64,000 bases of DNA from Paludibacteraceae bacterium (GTDB lineage Bacteria; Bacteroidota; Bacteroidia; Bacteroidales; Paludibacteraceae): contig JAFTXV010000008.1 in NCBI GenBank assembly GCA_017461505.1, forward strand, positions 1 to 64,000, in the 5' to 3' direction. Of the stretch, positions 36,063 to 44,494 are shown piece by piece. Under the pieces are notes generated by a model. It made no database searches, was not told the origin of the DNA, and saw only the letters and a program-made list of their open reading frames with translations. The position numbers and the translations under genes are program-made. Within the stretch, counting starts at the first letter, position 1; the number at the start of each line of letters is the position of its first letter.

Positions 36063-36797
36063 CATATATCCATACCCCGATTTAGTAACAATCCGCTTTC
36101 CGTATTGCCCCAGTTTCTTGCGCAAATGGGTAATATGCACATCTACTGTGCGTTCTAATACAAAACCATTGCTATCCCATACATTCTTTAGTAGATGTTC
36201 GCGTGAGAGTATCTGCCCGCGATGGGTAAGCAGATAGCAGAGCAGTTCTATCTCCTTGCGTGTCATCACAACTGCCTCGCCATCCACCTTGAGCGACATA
36301 TCCGCTTTGTTGACTACAATCCCCTCAAAAACGATGCAATTCTCGCCTTCTTGCCTTATAGCCTCATCGCCTTCTCGCCTTGACGCTTCTGTCCTGCGAA
36401 GCACCGCCGCCACTCGTGCTAACACTTCTGCTATGCGGAAAGGTTTGCTGATATAGTCATCTGCGCCTAGCTTAAATCCCTTTAGCACAGTATCTTCATC
36501 GCTCAACGCTGTAAGGAAAATGATTGGTGGAATCCCGATACCCGATTCCCGATACCCTATATCCGAGCGTAGCTTCTCCGCCATTTCCAACCCCGACATC
36601 TCGCCCATCATAATATCCAATAGAATTAGATCAATAGGCGATGAGGCGATAAGGCTATTAGGCGATTGGAGCAGTTCCAATGCTTCTTCTGCGGAGTGCG
36701 CAACAAGTGTTTCGTAGCCAGCTTTTTGCAACGAATAGGAGAGAATCATGCAGATATCCTCTTCATCATCTACTATGAGTATGCGTTGTTTTGCCAT
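36051..36797 (-). CDS. OmpR-family response regulator with repeat-derived insertions
   Basis: A 248-residue regulator. The receiver domain (1-~130) has the acidic pair Asp10/Asp11 (IVDDEED), phospho-acceptor Asp61 (DLILLDIMMG), Thr96 (FLTALSD) and Lys118 (YISKPF). The winged-helix domain (~155-248) ends with VDVHITHLRKKLG and TKSGYGYMFSV. Three short stretches look inserted: residues ~45-54 (SPNSLIASSP), ~80-91 (IGYRESGIGIPP) and ~138-153 (ASRREGDEAIRQEGEN). Each is coded by a low-complexity repeat type also seen in intergenic DNA. The key residues are intact, so it is probably functional. Confidence 0.95.
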   Translation of the reverse strand: MAKQRILIVDDEEDICMILSYSLQKAGYETLVAHSAEEALELLQSPNSLIASSPIDLILLDIMMGEMSGLEMAEKLRSDIGYRESGIGIPPIIFLTALSDEDTVLKGFKLGADDYISKPFRIAEVLARVAAVLRRTEASRREGDEAIRQEGENCIVFEGIVVNKADMSLKVDGEAVVMTRKEIELLCYLLTHRGQILSREHLLKNVWDSNGFVLERTVDVHITHLRKKLGQYGKRIVTKSGYGYMFSV

Positions 36798-36924
36798 ATA
36801 GGTATGATTTTGCCTGCAAAGTTAGTAAAAATAATTCATTTGACCAACCACAAAACTGTATTTTAATGATTTCTTAATATAATTGTTAAAAATTAGGTGC
36901 GCCCGTTGGACGCACCCATATGAA

Positions 36925-37056
36925 TTATTTCTCTTCGTTTTCTTCTTGCTTTTGCTTAGCTTCTTTTTTGTCTTTGATGGCGCTAATCACAAAGAAAGGG
37001 CCCATAAAGATAGCTACCATGCCCAAGGCAAGCAGAATCATTGTTAAATCAGTCAT
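36925..37056 (-). CDS. Small single-pass membrane protein
   Basis: A 43-residue protein from the ATG at 37056 (MTDLTMILLALGMVAIFMGP). It has one membrane helix (~4-24) and a charged tail (KDKKEAKQKQEENEEK). An in-frame start at 37116 would add 20 polar residues of poorer coding appearance. Function unknown. Confidence 0.6.
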   Translation of the reverse strand: MTDLTMILLALGMVAIFMGPFFVISAIKDKKEAKQKQEENEEK

Positions 37057-37196
37057 AGTTGTTGTATGTTTTGATAGTTGATTACTAAAATTTTTAAGAC
37101 AATTCATGTTCGTCAATTATTAGTTTTTTCTTGTCTTATTCTTATGACAATTGACATCCTAATTGACCTTAATTGACGTTTTTATAAGTCCGAGTA

Positions 37197-37625
37197 CTAC
37201 CAAAAACTATGAAACGGAAAGGATATCTTTTCTTTCGATAAACTAAGTGGCGTCATTCGTGATAGTGCCACTATTCGGTTGATATTGTGTGCGATACGGT
37301 TTGATTCGTATCGCAATGCTGCATGCAAATCCTGTATGTTTATCCTTACTTGCCACGAGGAGGAGACGCGTTCCTGGCGGCGCGTGCGCAAGCGATTATC
37401 TTCGTTGCTCGCGCCAATTTGATACGATGTGAGCGCATCCGTCCAATCATATTGCTGTTGCAGTCGTTTGGCATAGTCTTCCAATGTGTTGTGGAACACG
37501 GACGGCATACTGCTCTCGCTTGCCGATGGGCAAGTAGCTGCTGCTTGCGCATGCATATCGGATCTCTGCCATGAAGCATAGAGTCCGACGACCAATAGGA
37601 GCAATATATAGCGCAATTCTCTCAC
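37197..37625 (-). CDS. Hypothetical exported protein
   Basis: A ~142-residue protein, unrecognised. I place the start at the GTG at 37625 because the upstream in-frame TTG (37664) lies in the -7 box of a promoter (TACCTTTG at 37660-37653). The N-terminus ELRYILLLLVVGLYASW is a signal peptide or membrane anchor, followed by a soluble, helical, Arg-rich region (RLRTRRQERVSSSW). Nothing identifies its role. Confidence 0.55.
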   Translation of the reverse strand: MRELRYILLLLVVGLYASWQRSDMHAQAAATCPSASESSMPSVFHNTLEDYAKRLQQQYDWTDALTSYQIGASNEDNRLRTRRQERVSSSWQVRINIQDLHAALRYESNRIAHNINRIVALSRMTPLSLSKEKISFPFHSFW

Positions 37626-37745
37626 TACGAAATAAAATTTCGTTTTATGCTGCAAAGGTAGCAAAAATTATGCATATCTCCATACCGTCCTCACGAATTA
37701 ATAATTTCTTAACATATTTTTCATATTGGCGTAATAAATTCATGC

Positions 37746-37753
37746 TACTTTTG
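37746..37753 (+). promoter_or_regulatory. -7 box for the first CaCA exchanger
   Basis: TACTTTTG followed by CACAGATTTTGAAAGAA, the same initially transcribed sequence as at 44484. The -33 region is weak. Confidence 0.6.
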
Positions 37754-37756
37754 CAC

Positions 37757-37910
37757 AGATTTTGAAAGAACCATATCAGATCGCCTTTCAGAAAGTAGAT
37801 CCCAGCAGACTACAGCGAATATAATGAGCGAACTACAGTGAGTATCGCGAACGATCTACAACGGAGTGATCTACAGCGAATATAATGAGCGAACTAAAAC
37901 TAATATAATT
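37757..37910 (+). promoter_or_regulatory. Hairpin-array leader of the CaCA gene
   Basis: A 154-nt leader built from units such as GTAGATC, CTACAGCGAA, ATGAGCGAACTACAG and GATCTACA. Repeated complementary GTAGATC/GATCTAC segments allow several alternative stems. It shares units and order with the leader at 44495-44685. Confidence 0.6.
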
Positions 37911-38873
37911 ATGTCATACCTCATTCTTATCATCTCGTTAGTCGGCATCGTGTTTGGTGCTGATTTGCTGCTAAATGGTAGCGTAGCTATCGCTAAACGC
38001 TTTCATGTATCGGATTTCGTGATTGGTGCTGTTATCGTGGGCATTGGTACCAGTGTACCTGAGTTGGTGGTTAGTTTCTTTGGCGCACTGAAGGGCAACG
38101 CCGATGTGGCAATTGGCAATGTGGTGGGTTCTAATATCTTCAATATGTTGGGTATCTTGGGTTTAACCGCAATATGCTACCCGATAACGATAGATAAGAA
38201 GAACATGACCTTTGAGATACCATTTTGCATTGGTATCTCAGTGCTGGTGACATTGTTGGCACTCAACTTCTTTGATGGTACACCTGCTACGATTAGTAGA
38301 ATAGATGGTATAGTATTATTGTTATTTTTTGCGGGGTATATGTACTATTCTTTAACTCGCGACAAAAGAGAGTCTACCCCCCTTCCCCCTCTAACGGAAG
38401 GGGCAAATGACAAGGAGATACAATGTCTGATGCCTATCTGGAAAGCGATTGTGAAAGTTGTTGGCGGTTTGGCATTGCTGATTGTGAGTTGCGATATGTT
38501 TGTAGATGATGCAGTGGCTATTGCTAAGTCTTGGGGCGTTGATGATGCTATTATCTCGCTCACGCTAATTGCTTGTGGCACTTCGTTGCCAGAGTTGGCT
38601 GCTTCGGTGGTGGCTGCGTTTAAGAAGAATACCCAGTTGGCATTGGGCAATATAGTGGGCTCCAATATTTTCAATATCTTGCTGATCTTGGGTGTCAGCT
38701 CACAAGTCATGCCATTGGTTTCTGCGGATATCACGATTGTGGACTATGCCGTCATGATTGCCGCGGCAGCTTTCCCGTTGCTCTTTGGCTTCCGTGGTAA
38801 GATTGGCAGAGTAGGTGGCGCCGTGATGCTTCTCTGCTTTGTGCTTTATACTTGGTATCTGATTGCAGGGTAA
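37911..38873 (+). CDS. CaCA-family Na+/Ca2+ exchanger-like antiporter 1
   Basis: A 320-residue inner-membrane antiporter with about ten membrane segments and the duplicated alpha-repeats of the family: GIGTSVPELVVSFFGAL with GNVVGSNIFNMLG, and ACGTSLPELAASVVAAF with GNIVGSNIFNILL. The start is ATG 37911; an upstream in-frame ATG lies in the leader. The loop after the fifth segment (SLTRDKRESTPLPPLTEGAND) is encoded partly by a palindromic repeat (38376-38404). A paralogue lies at 52927. Confidence 0.93.
   Translation: MSYLILIISLVGIVFGADLLLNGSVAIAKRFHVSDFVIGAVIVGIGTSVPELVVSFFGALKGNADVAIGNVVGSNIFNMLGILGLTAICYPITIDKKNMTFEIPFCIGISVLVTLLALNFFDGTPATISRIDGIVLLLFFAGYMYYSLTRDKRESTPLPPLTEGANDKEIQCLMPIWKAIVKVVGGLALLIVSCDMFVDDAVAIAKSWGVDDAIISLTLIACGTSLPELAASVVAAFKKNTQLALGNIVGSNIFNILLILGVSSQVMPLVSADITIVDYAVMIAAAAFPLLFGFRGKIGRVGGAVMLLCFVLYTWYLIAG
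38376..38404. repeat. Palindromic repeat inserted in frame in the CaCA gene
   Basis: ccccccttccccctctaacggaaggggca forms a hairpin with ccccttcc/ggaagggg-type arms. It lies in the cytoplasmic-loop codons and keeps the frame. Confidence 0.7.
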
Positions 38874-39435
38874 GTGTACATTGCCTACTAATTGCCTATC
38901 TCTACTATGATATTACTATGTGATTACTATGATATTACTATGTGATTCAGAGCACATCCATATACCTTCTGTTGGCTAGTGATCACTTGTACTAATCGAC
39001 CTTTATCGCCATTAACCGATATTAACTGGCATTCACTTCTCTTCCTTTGAAAACATAGCGTGGGTATTTAGGGTATTTAGGGTATTTGGGGCATTTTTCA
39101 TTTACCCTAAATCCCCTAAATACGATCTCTTTGTTTTTATATATCCATTAAATGTTAAATCCGCATAACCGATACTTTATCAATCGATTATGCGGATTGG
39201 CCTTATTGCCTAATAACCTTATCACCTTACTCCCACGGACATCCTGAGTATATATTTTCCCCTCATCCTTCGCGTCCGTAGGATTTATGCAATTTGCTAT
39301 TTTTCTTTCGTGTATGATTCAAACCAGTTTGCGCGAATTAATTAATGCAGAGAACAAAAAAATAAACGAGATCCTTTCTTCTTTTGCACAGATTTTGTGC
39401 ACTATTCTATATAAAGGATATAAATAGGATATATT
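38874..39435. other. Repeat-rich non-coding spacer
   Basis: 562 bp with no credible ORF. It contains two tandem TATGATATTACTATGTGATT units (38906-38945), an imperfect inverted repeat of TTTAGGGTATTT and AAATACCCTAAA-like arms (39067-39121), and a GCCTTATTGCCTAATAACC repeat (39199-39230) of the family found inside genes. A possible -7 box (TTCTTTTG, 39378-39385) precedes the next gene. Confidence 0.6.
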
Positions 39436-40611
39436 ATGGATATAAACCCGACCAACAAGTTTAGCAACAAAATTCAATACATCGGTTGCGATGATGCGAC
39501 CTTAGACCTTTTTGAGAGTCAGTACCCGCTGCCTAACGGCATGTGTTACAATAGTTATCTGCTTCTGGGTGAGCGTGTGGCTGTGATGGATAGCGTGGAC
39601 AAACGCAAGACTGCCGAGTGGCTTCAGAAGATTGAGCAATCCAAACGCACCCCCGATTACCTAATTATTCAGCACACCGAACCCGATCATAGCGGTTCGA
39701 TAGGGGCGTTCTTGGAGAAATATCCCCATGCCACTATTGTTGCCAGTCGCGCTGCGCTACAGTTCTTGGAGCAGTTCGGCTATCAACCTGCGCATACCAT
39801 TATGGTTAAACAGGGCGACTCGTTGGACTTAGGCGGGCTGACCTTGCACTTTATCAGCACTCCCATGGTGCATTGGCCCGATGTGCTGATGACCTATCTG
39901 CCAGAAGAGAAGACGCTCTTCTCTGCCGATGCCTTTGGCTCGTTTGGGGTATATTCGGAGTTCTCAGCGCATTGGATAGACGAGGCACGAAGGTATTATA
40001 TCAATATCTGCGGCAAATATGGCGCACAAGTGGCAGCAGCTTTGGCGAAGATACAAGCATTTGATATTCAGCGCATAGCACCCTTGCATGGCTGTGCATT
40101 GGAAGGCAACGAGGTCACAGAGGCGCTGCGCTTGTATGACATTTGGAGTCGATACGAGGTAGAGACGGACGGTGTGCTGGTAGCGCATGCTTCAATCTAT
40201 GGCAATACAGCAGCAGTAGCGCATTGTATCGCCGAACAATTGCGTAGTAAGGGTGTGGAGGTCAAGGAGATAGACTTGTGCCGTTCGGACGTGTCGGAGG
40301 CGGTGAGCCAAGCTTTTCGATTTGGAAAGATGGTGCTGTGTGCGGCGAGTTATGATGGCGGAGTCTTTCCGCCAATGCATGCGTTTTTGTATAAGTTAGG
40401 CATCAAGGGCTACCAGTCGCGTAGGGTAGGCGTGGTAGAGAACGGCACTTGGGCACCCACAGCAGGCAAAACGATCTGCAGCATGCTGGAGCAGATGAAG
40501 AACATCGAGATTGTCTCGCCCGTCCTCACCATCCGCAGCGCCTGGAAAGAGGACTATCAGCAGGACTTGGAGAAGTTGGTGGAAGGGGTGATTAGAGAGG
40601 AATGTATGTAA
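39436..40611 (+). CDS. FprA-type flavodiiron protein
   Basis: A 391-residue cytosolic flavodiiron protein. The N-terminal metallo-beta-lactamase-like domain has the diiron ligands in IIQHTEPDHSGSIG (H-x-E-x-D-H), further His in MVHWPDVLM, and the Asp in FSADAFGSFG. The C-terminal flavodoxin domain has HASIYGNTAAVAH for FMN and CAASYDGGVFPPMH. The family reduces O2 to water or NO to N2O to protect anaerobes. It has no fused rubredoxin domain, so an external electron donor is needed. Confidence 0.96.
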   Translation: MDINPTNKFSNKIQYIGCDDATLDLFESQYPLPNGMCYNSYLLLGERVAVMDSVDKRKTAEWLQKIEQSKRTPDYLIIQHTEPDHSGSIGAFLEKYPHATIVASRAALQFLEQFGYQPAHTIMVKQGDSLDLGGLTLHFISTPMVHWPDVLMTYLPEEKTLFSADAFGSFGVYSEFSAHWIDEARRYYINICGKYGAQVAAALAKIQAFDIQRIAPLHGCALEGNEVTEALRLYDIWSRYEVETDGVLVAHASIYGNTAAVAHCIAEQLRSKGVEVKEIDLCRSDVSEAVSQAFRFGKMVLCAASYDGGVFPPMHAFLYKLGIKGYQSRRVGVVENGTWAPTAGKTICSMLEQMKNIEIVSPVLTIRSAWKEDYQQDLEKLVEGVIREECM

Positions 40612-40726
40612 CGATGTTTCCTTTTTTTGAGCTTATTGAGCGGTCTTTTTTATAGAATCGGCTCAAAAATGTGTGTTTTTTGATGTTTTTCGGTGCAAAG
40701 TGAGCCGATAATTCAAATATTTTTTG

Positions 40727-40734
40727 TAATTTTG
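40727..40734 (+). promoter_or_regulatory. -7 box of the Fic gene
   Basis: TAATTTTG immediately before CACCGATTTTATAATT and the ATG at 40751, giving a very short leader (~13 nt). Confidence 0.6.
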
Positions 40735-40750
40735 CACCGATTTTATAATT

Positions 40751-41791
40751 ATGACTATGGAGACAGCTCGTGAAATACTGCAATTTTTGCACTATAACCC
40801 TCTTTCTTCTCGAGAGGAAATTCGCAATGGAATCGCTTTTCAAGAGAGCGATGCGACGCTCAAACGCCTTATTGCATCTAACATAGAGGCTGGAAATATT
40901 GTTGTAGAAGGCAAGGCGCGTGCTACTCGCTACAGATTGTCTGATTATGCCCATCTGCTGATGCCGCTATCGTTGGACACCTATTTTGCACAGGATGTAG
41001 ATGAACGCCAAGTACAGACCAGTTTTAATTTTGATTTAATCAACAATCAACTGCCCCAAGTGGCTTTATTCACAGAGGAGGAGTTGGAACGATTGAATGC
41101 TTTGCAAGAGGAGTTCCGTAATAATATCAGCGAGATGAGCGAGAATGAGTATCGCCGTGAGATGGAGCGCTTGGGTATTGACTTGAGCTGGAAATCCTCT
41201 CAGATAGAGGGTAATACCTATTCATTGTTAGAGACAGAACGCTTGTTGCGGGAGAGCAAAACTGCAGATGGTAAGACAAAAGAGGAGGCTGTCATGTTGC
41301 TCAATCATAAGGACGCTCTAAGGTTTGTGTTAGATAATCCCGATTTTTTACAAACATTGACGATTGGTAGTATTGAAGATATTCATACCTTACTGACCAA
41401 AGAGTTGTCCGTTGATAAAGGATTGCGCCATCGCCGTGTAGGTATCACAGGCACTAAATATCGTCCTTTGGATAATGAGTTTCAGATTCGCGAAGCGATG
41501 CGTGATACATGTAATCTTATCAATAGCCGCAGCAATGTGTTTGAAAAAGCATTGTTGGCGTTGGTGTTATTGAGTTATATTCAACCATTTATGGACGGAA
41601 ATAAGCGCACGGCACGTATCACTAGCAACGCTTTGTTGATTGCTAATGGATGTTGCCCATTGTCCTTCCGCTCGGTAGATTCGATTGATTATAAGAAAGC
41701 GATGTTGATTTTCTATGAGCAGAATAATCTGCACGCTTTCAAGCAGATTTTTATTGATCAATACGAATTTGCGGTAAAAGAGTATTTTTGA
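40751..41791 (+). CDS. Fic-domain protein with Gln at the usual catalytic His
   Basis: A 346-residue protein. Residues ~1-80 look like a winged helix (LQFLHYNPLSSREEIRNGIA; NIVVEGKARATRYRLSDYA). The Fic fold follows, with an N-terminal inhibitory motif WKSSQIEGN (S-x3-E-G). The core motif reads YIQPFMDGNKRTARI, where the canonical HxFx(D/E)GN(G/K)R has His. The codon is CAA, so Gln replaces the general base. Fic enzymes transfer AMP or similar groups to Ser, Thr or Tyr. This may be an inactive or altered member, or belong to a Gln-bearing subgroup I cannot confirm. Confidence 0.9.
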   Translation: MTMETAREILQFLHYNPLSSREEIRNGIAFQESDATLKRLIASNIEAGNIVVEGKARATRYRLSDYAHLLMPLSLDTYFAQDVDERQVQTSFNFDLINNQLPQVALFTEEELERLNALQEEFRNNISEMSENEYRREMERLGIDLSWKSSQIEGNTYSLLETERLLRESKTADGKTKEEAVMLLNHKDALRFVLDNPDFLQTLTIGSIEDIHTLLTKELSVDKGLRHRRVGITGTKYRPLDNEFQIREAMRDTCNLINSRSNVFEKALLALVLLSYIQPFMDGNKRTARITSNALLIANGCCPLSFRSVDSIDYKKAMLIFYEQNNLHAFKQIFIDQYEFAVKEYF

Positions 41792-42162
41792 TTTTTTATC
41801 TAAGAAGTTCCTTGCGGGTTAGGGGACCACGATAGGACATCTCTGGGACATCTGTGGGCTTTCGGTGGCTTTCAGTTTTCTGTTTTTTACCTTTCCGTTT
41901 TTCGGTGTGTCTCTATAATAGTGTTGCAAAAATCTTCGGCGCGGAAGGGGTTTTGCGCCGAAGATTTGAGAAAGTGGAGGGTAAAATGATATATACAATA
42001 CGCGGGAAGTGTTGTATTTATGGGACTTCCCGCGTGAGTGTATTTTTTTGAAATAAGTTTTCGCGTGCCGAAGATGGTGCAAAGATGTATAATAAATTCC
42101 ACACACACATACACACGTTAGGCGATCACTGTTGCTACGTCACAAAAACGGCATAGCAACTT
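41792..42162. other. Non-coding spacer with two long hairpins
   Basis: No credible ORF. A 13-bp perfect stem at 41930-41942/41955-41967 is followed on the minus strand by TTTTT and probably terminates the sigma-factor operon. A second stem, acgcgggaagt/acttcccgcgt at 42000-42010/42025-42035, is followed by T-rich sequence on the plus strand. GGGACATCT-type repeats lie at 41820-41870. Confidence 0.65.
41925..41967 (-). terminator. Terminator of the ECF sigma operon
   Basis: AAATCTTCGGCGC and GCGCCGAAGATTT pair over 13 bp with a 12-nt loop, followed by a T run on the minus strand. Confidence 0.75.
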
Positions 42163-42465
42163 TCACATGGATATGAACATACTATAATCTGCACCATCAT
42201 CAAGAATGCTTTGGCCAGTGGTTTCTACTGCAACTACAGGCACTATAAAATCGTTTTTTTTCTCACTTTGGTGATTGATAAACAAACCAATGAGTAACCC
42301 TATTGCGGCGGCAACGGGAGTGGTTATCCATCCCCAATACTGACTGCGATGGTGTGTTGGCGAATGCGTTATTTCTGGTGATGCTGCTATATGTAGTTTT
42401 GCATCTTGCGCTTCACGCAAACGGCGTGCAGAAGCAGTTAGTTGATCTTCAAATGTATTATTCAT
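42163..42465 (-). CDS. Small membrane protein, possible anti-sigma factor
   Basis: A 100-residue protein with a soluble N-terminus (1-~45), one membrane helix (~47-64; TTPVAAAIGLLIGLFI) and a ~35-residue outer part. It overlaps the ECF sigma gene by eight bases, the usual position of a cognate anti-sigma factor. It is shorter than classical FecR-type or zinc anti-sigma proteins and has no HxxxCxxC motif. The anti-sigma role is inferred from position only. Confidence 0.7.
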   Translation of the reverse strand: MNNTFEDQLTASARRLREAQDAKLHIAASPEITHSPTHHRSQYWGWITTPVAAAIGLLIGLFINHQSEKKNDFIVPVVAVETTGQSILDDGADYSMFISM

Positions 42466-43033
42466 AATCTTTTAATTTTAGTCGTAGATGATTAGTTAGT
42501 GTGTGTAGGCGTGACTTGACTGTTCCTTCTGGTACACCAATAATTACTGCTATTTCGGGAACCGTTAACTCTTGCGTAAATCGTAATTCAAATAATAGTT
42601 GTTGTGATTCGTCTAAACGAGATAGTGCTTGTAGCAATGCTTGGTCAAAGGTGACGGCATCAAGTTGAATCGTTGTCGTCTCTTCTTCGATAGGTTCTTC
42701 AGTGGATAATGACTCTAAATATGCTTGTTTACGTTGGTTGCTGCGGTAGGTATTCTTGCATAGATTATAGGCTACAGAAAAAAGCCAAGTACGGAATGGT
42801 TGACTTGCTGAATATGATGTACGTGATATCCACACTCGTACAAAAGTTTCTTGTAGTAAGTCTGCTGCTTGTTGTTCATCCCCTCCTAATCGGCGAAAGA
42901 AAAATCCTTGCAATAATCGCGCATATCGGCGATGTAACTCGTTAAAGGCTTTTTCATCGTTCATCAGACGAACACGCTTCATGAGTTGTTCGTCTGATGT
43001 TGATTTATAATTTGTAAATAATGAGAATATCAT
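42458..43033 (-). CDS. ECF-type RNA polymerase sigma factor
   Basis: A 191-residue sigma-70 family protein. Region 2 is seen as FNELHRRYARLLQGFFFRR with DLLQETFVRVW, and region 4 as LSRLDESQQLLFELRFTQEL and VPEIAVIIGVPEGTVKSRLH. The 2-4 linker is acidic (TEEPIEEETTT). It overlaps the upstream exported protein by four bases and the downstream membrane protein by eight, so three products are translationally coupled. Target genes are unknown. Confidence 0.95.
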   Translation of the reverse strand: MIFSLFTNYKSTSDEQLMKRVRLMNDEKAFNELHRRYARLLQGFFFRRLGGDEQQAADLLQETFVRVWISRTSYSASQPFRTWLFSVAYNLCKNTYRSNQRKQAYLESLSTEEPIEEETTTIQLDAVTFDQALLQALSRLDESQQLLFELRFTQELTVPEIAVIIGVPEGTVKSRLHTLTNHLRLKLKDYE

Positions 43034-44259
43034 TTCTGCTTATCGTTTAGGAGATTAATGTATTTCACTTTCTCCTCATCTGGCAAGGATGTTTGTACCA
43101 CGGCAGATATTAATGATCGCATCAATTGATTAGCGTGAAGCGTATCACCGCTTTCCTTGTAGCTCTTGACAACTGGTGCAAGCATAACTACATAATTGAG
43201 TTGAATGCGCTCGCTTCCCTTCCATTGTTCTTCGTAAACAAAGTTTGGCTCTGTGATATATTGCAGGTTATACTTCGTTTCGACATTATGTTTTGCAATA
43301 GCCATATTATCGTAACGCTTCGTACTATAACGAAATGCAAGTCCCTCATTATATAGATTCTTCTTAAAGGAATCTATTTCGGGATAGCTATCTGTTGGGA
43401 AGAAATAAATAGGGCGTTTGCTATTATCAATAATATGCTCTAATAAGTCTTGGAAATAATCATCCATTGCAGTGTACTCTTTCTTGACCTCAAAATCTTT
43501 GATACCCAGGAAGTCGCACAAGGCTTTGCGGTAAGTATCTACAAAAAGGAAGGAAACAGGAACAATGATTTTATCTGTATGTTGGTTGAGTGCTTCTTGA
43601 ATGACCAAAGATGTATATCCGGGTACATCGCCATTAACAAAATAGATGGCGTTTTCCTCCATGCCTTGCAGCGAGTTATAGGTATAACGCAACAAATAGG
43701 ACGGATAAGCATTGGTTGTGTAGAGATGTTGAGCAAACTTAGTGAGATGTTTCTGTTCTACATTAGGTGTTTTATCTTTTGCTAAGGTTTTGCCACTCAT
43801 CCAAAGATAAGAGATTAGTGTCTCTGCATCTTTGCGGGCAATATTGTCTGGCATTAATTGCAGGGCTTGCTTTGCATACGGATCTGGATTACCACTACGA
43901 ACGGCTATTTCAGTCATGTACATGCAGAGATTATAAGTGAACGAATTAGGAATATTCTCTTTCATCTTATCGAGAATAGCCTGTTTGCGTTGAGTGCGTC
44001 CCCAGTCCTCAGCCAACATGTCTGCATAACGCGCTGCCTCAAAGGCTTGTTGCCATGCGTGCTCGTCTGTGGGGTTAGTTTCTGCTTTCTGTAGCCATAA
44101 GCGTTGCTGCGTTTCATACCAAATACTATCGTGTTTATCCACGACAATACCACGTATCTCTTGTGGTTCTTCTTTCTCCAATGCTGTGAAGGCATTAATA
44201 GTTCCAATACTGCCAAGCAAAAGAATTACGACGGCTGTAAGAATAATTTTACGTTTCAT
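43030..44259 (-). CDS. Exported hypothetical protein coupled to an ECF sigma factor
   Basis: A 409-residue protein with a signal peptide or anchor (IILTAVVILLLGSIGTINAF). It is helical and TPR-like at ~55-200 (NPTDEHAWQQAFEAARYADM; NPDPYAKQALQLMPDN), followed by a globular region with IYFFPTDSYPEIDSF. I recognise no family. Its stop overlaps the sigma gene start (ATGA). A periplasmic protein as first gene of the operon suggests a role in sensing or in the response (inference). Confidence 0.75.
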   Translation of the reverse strand: MKRKIILTAVVILLLGSIGTINAFTALEKEEPQEIRGIVVDKHDSIWYETQQRLWLQKAETNPTDEHAWQQAFEAARYADMLAEDWGRTQRKQAILDKMKENIPNSFTYNLCMYMTEIAVRSGNPDPYAKQALQLMPDNIARKDAETLISYLWMSGKTLAKDKTPNVEQKHLTKFAQHLYTTNAYPSYLLRYTYNSLQGMEENAIYFVNGDVPGYTSLVIQEALNQHTDKIIVPVSFLFVDTYRKALCDFLGIKDFEVKKEYTAMDDYFQDLLEHIIDNSKRPIYFFPTDSYPEIDSFKKNLYNEGLAFRYSTKRYDNMAIAKHNVETKYNLQYITEPNFVYEEQWKGSERIQLNYVVMLAPVVKSYKESGDTLHANQLMRSLISAVVQTSLPDEEKVKYINLLNDKQK

Positions 44260-44483
44260 TTTGTAGTTTTTATTAGTGATTATTACTCTGTTTTGAGTGC
44301 GCTCTCACTGCTGCATACACCGATAATTGGTAATCGTTCATTATTTTGACAAAAATTGTGCTAAATGAAACTATCTATTCCACATAATCTGATTTTAGTA
44401 TTAATTGACAAAGAATGTGAGACCTAAAAAACGATTTAATAATTTTTTAATATTTTCTTAATACCTATATAATGATATGGTAG

Positions 44484-44491
44484 TACTTTTG
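44484..44491 (+). promoter_or_regulatory. -7 box of the Na/Pi transporter gene
   Basis: TACTTTTG followed by CACAGGATTTGAAAGAA, nearly identical to 37746-37770. The rest of 44260-44483 is AT-rich and shows nothing else. Confidence 0.6.
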
Positions 44492-44494
44492 CAC

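Noticed and set aside
41819-42114. Small genes opposite the spacer after fic
   Set aside because: The frames run across two perfect hairpins and low-complexity repeats and show no protein features.
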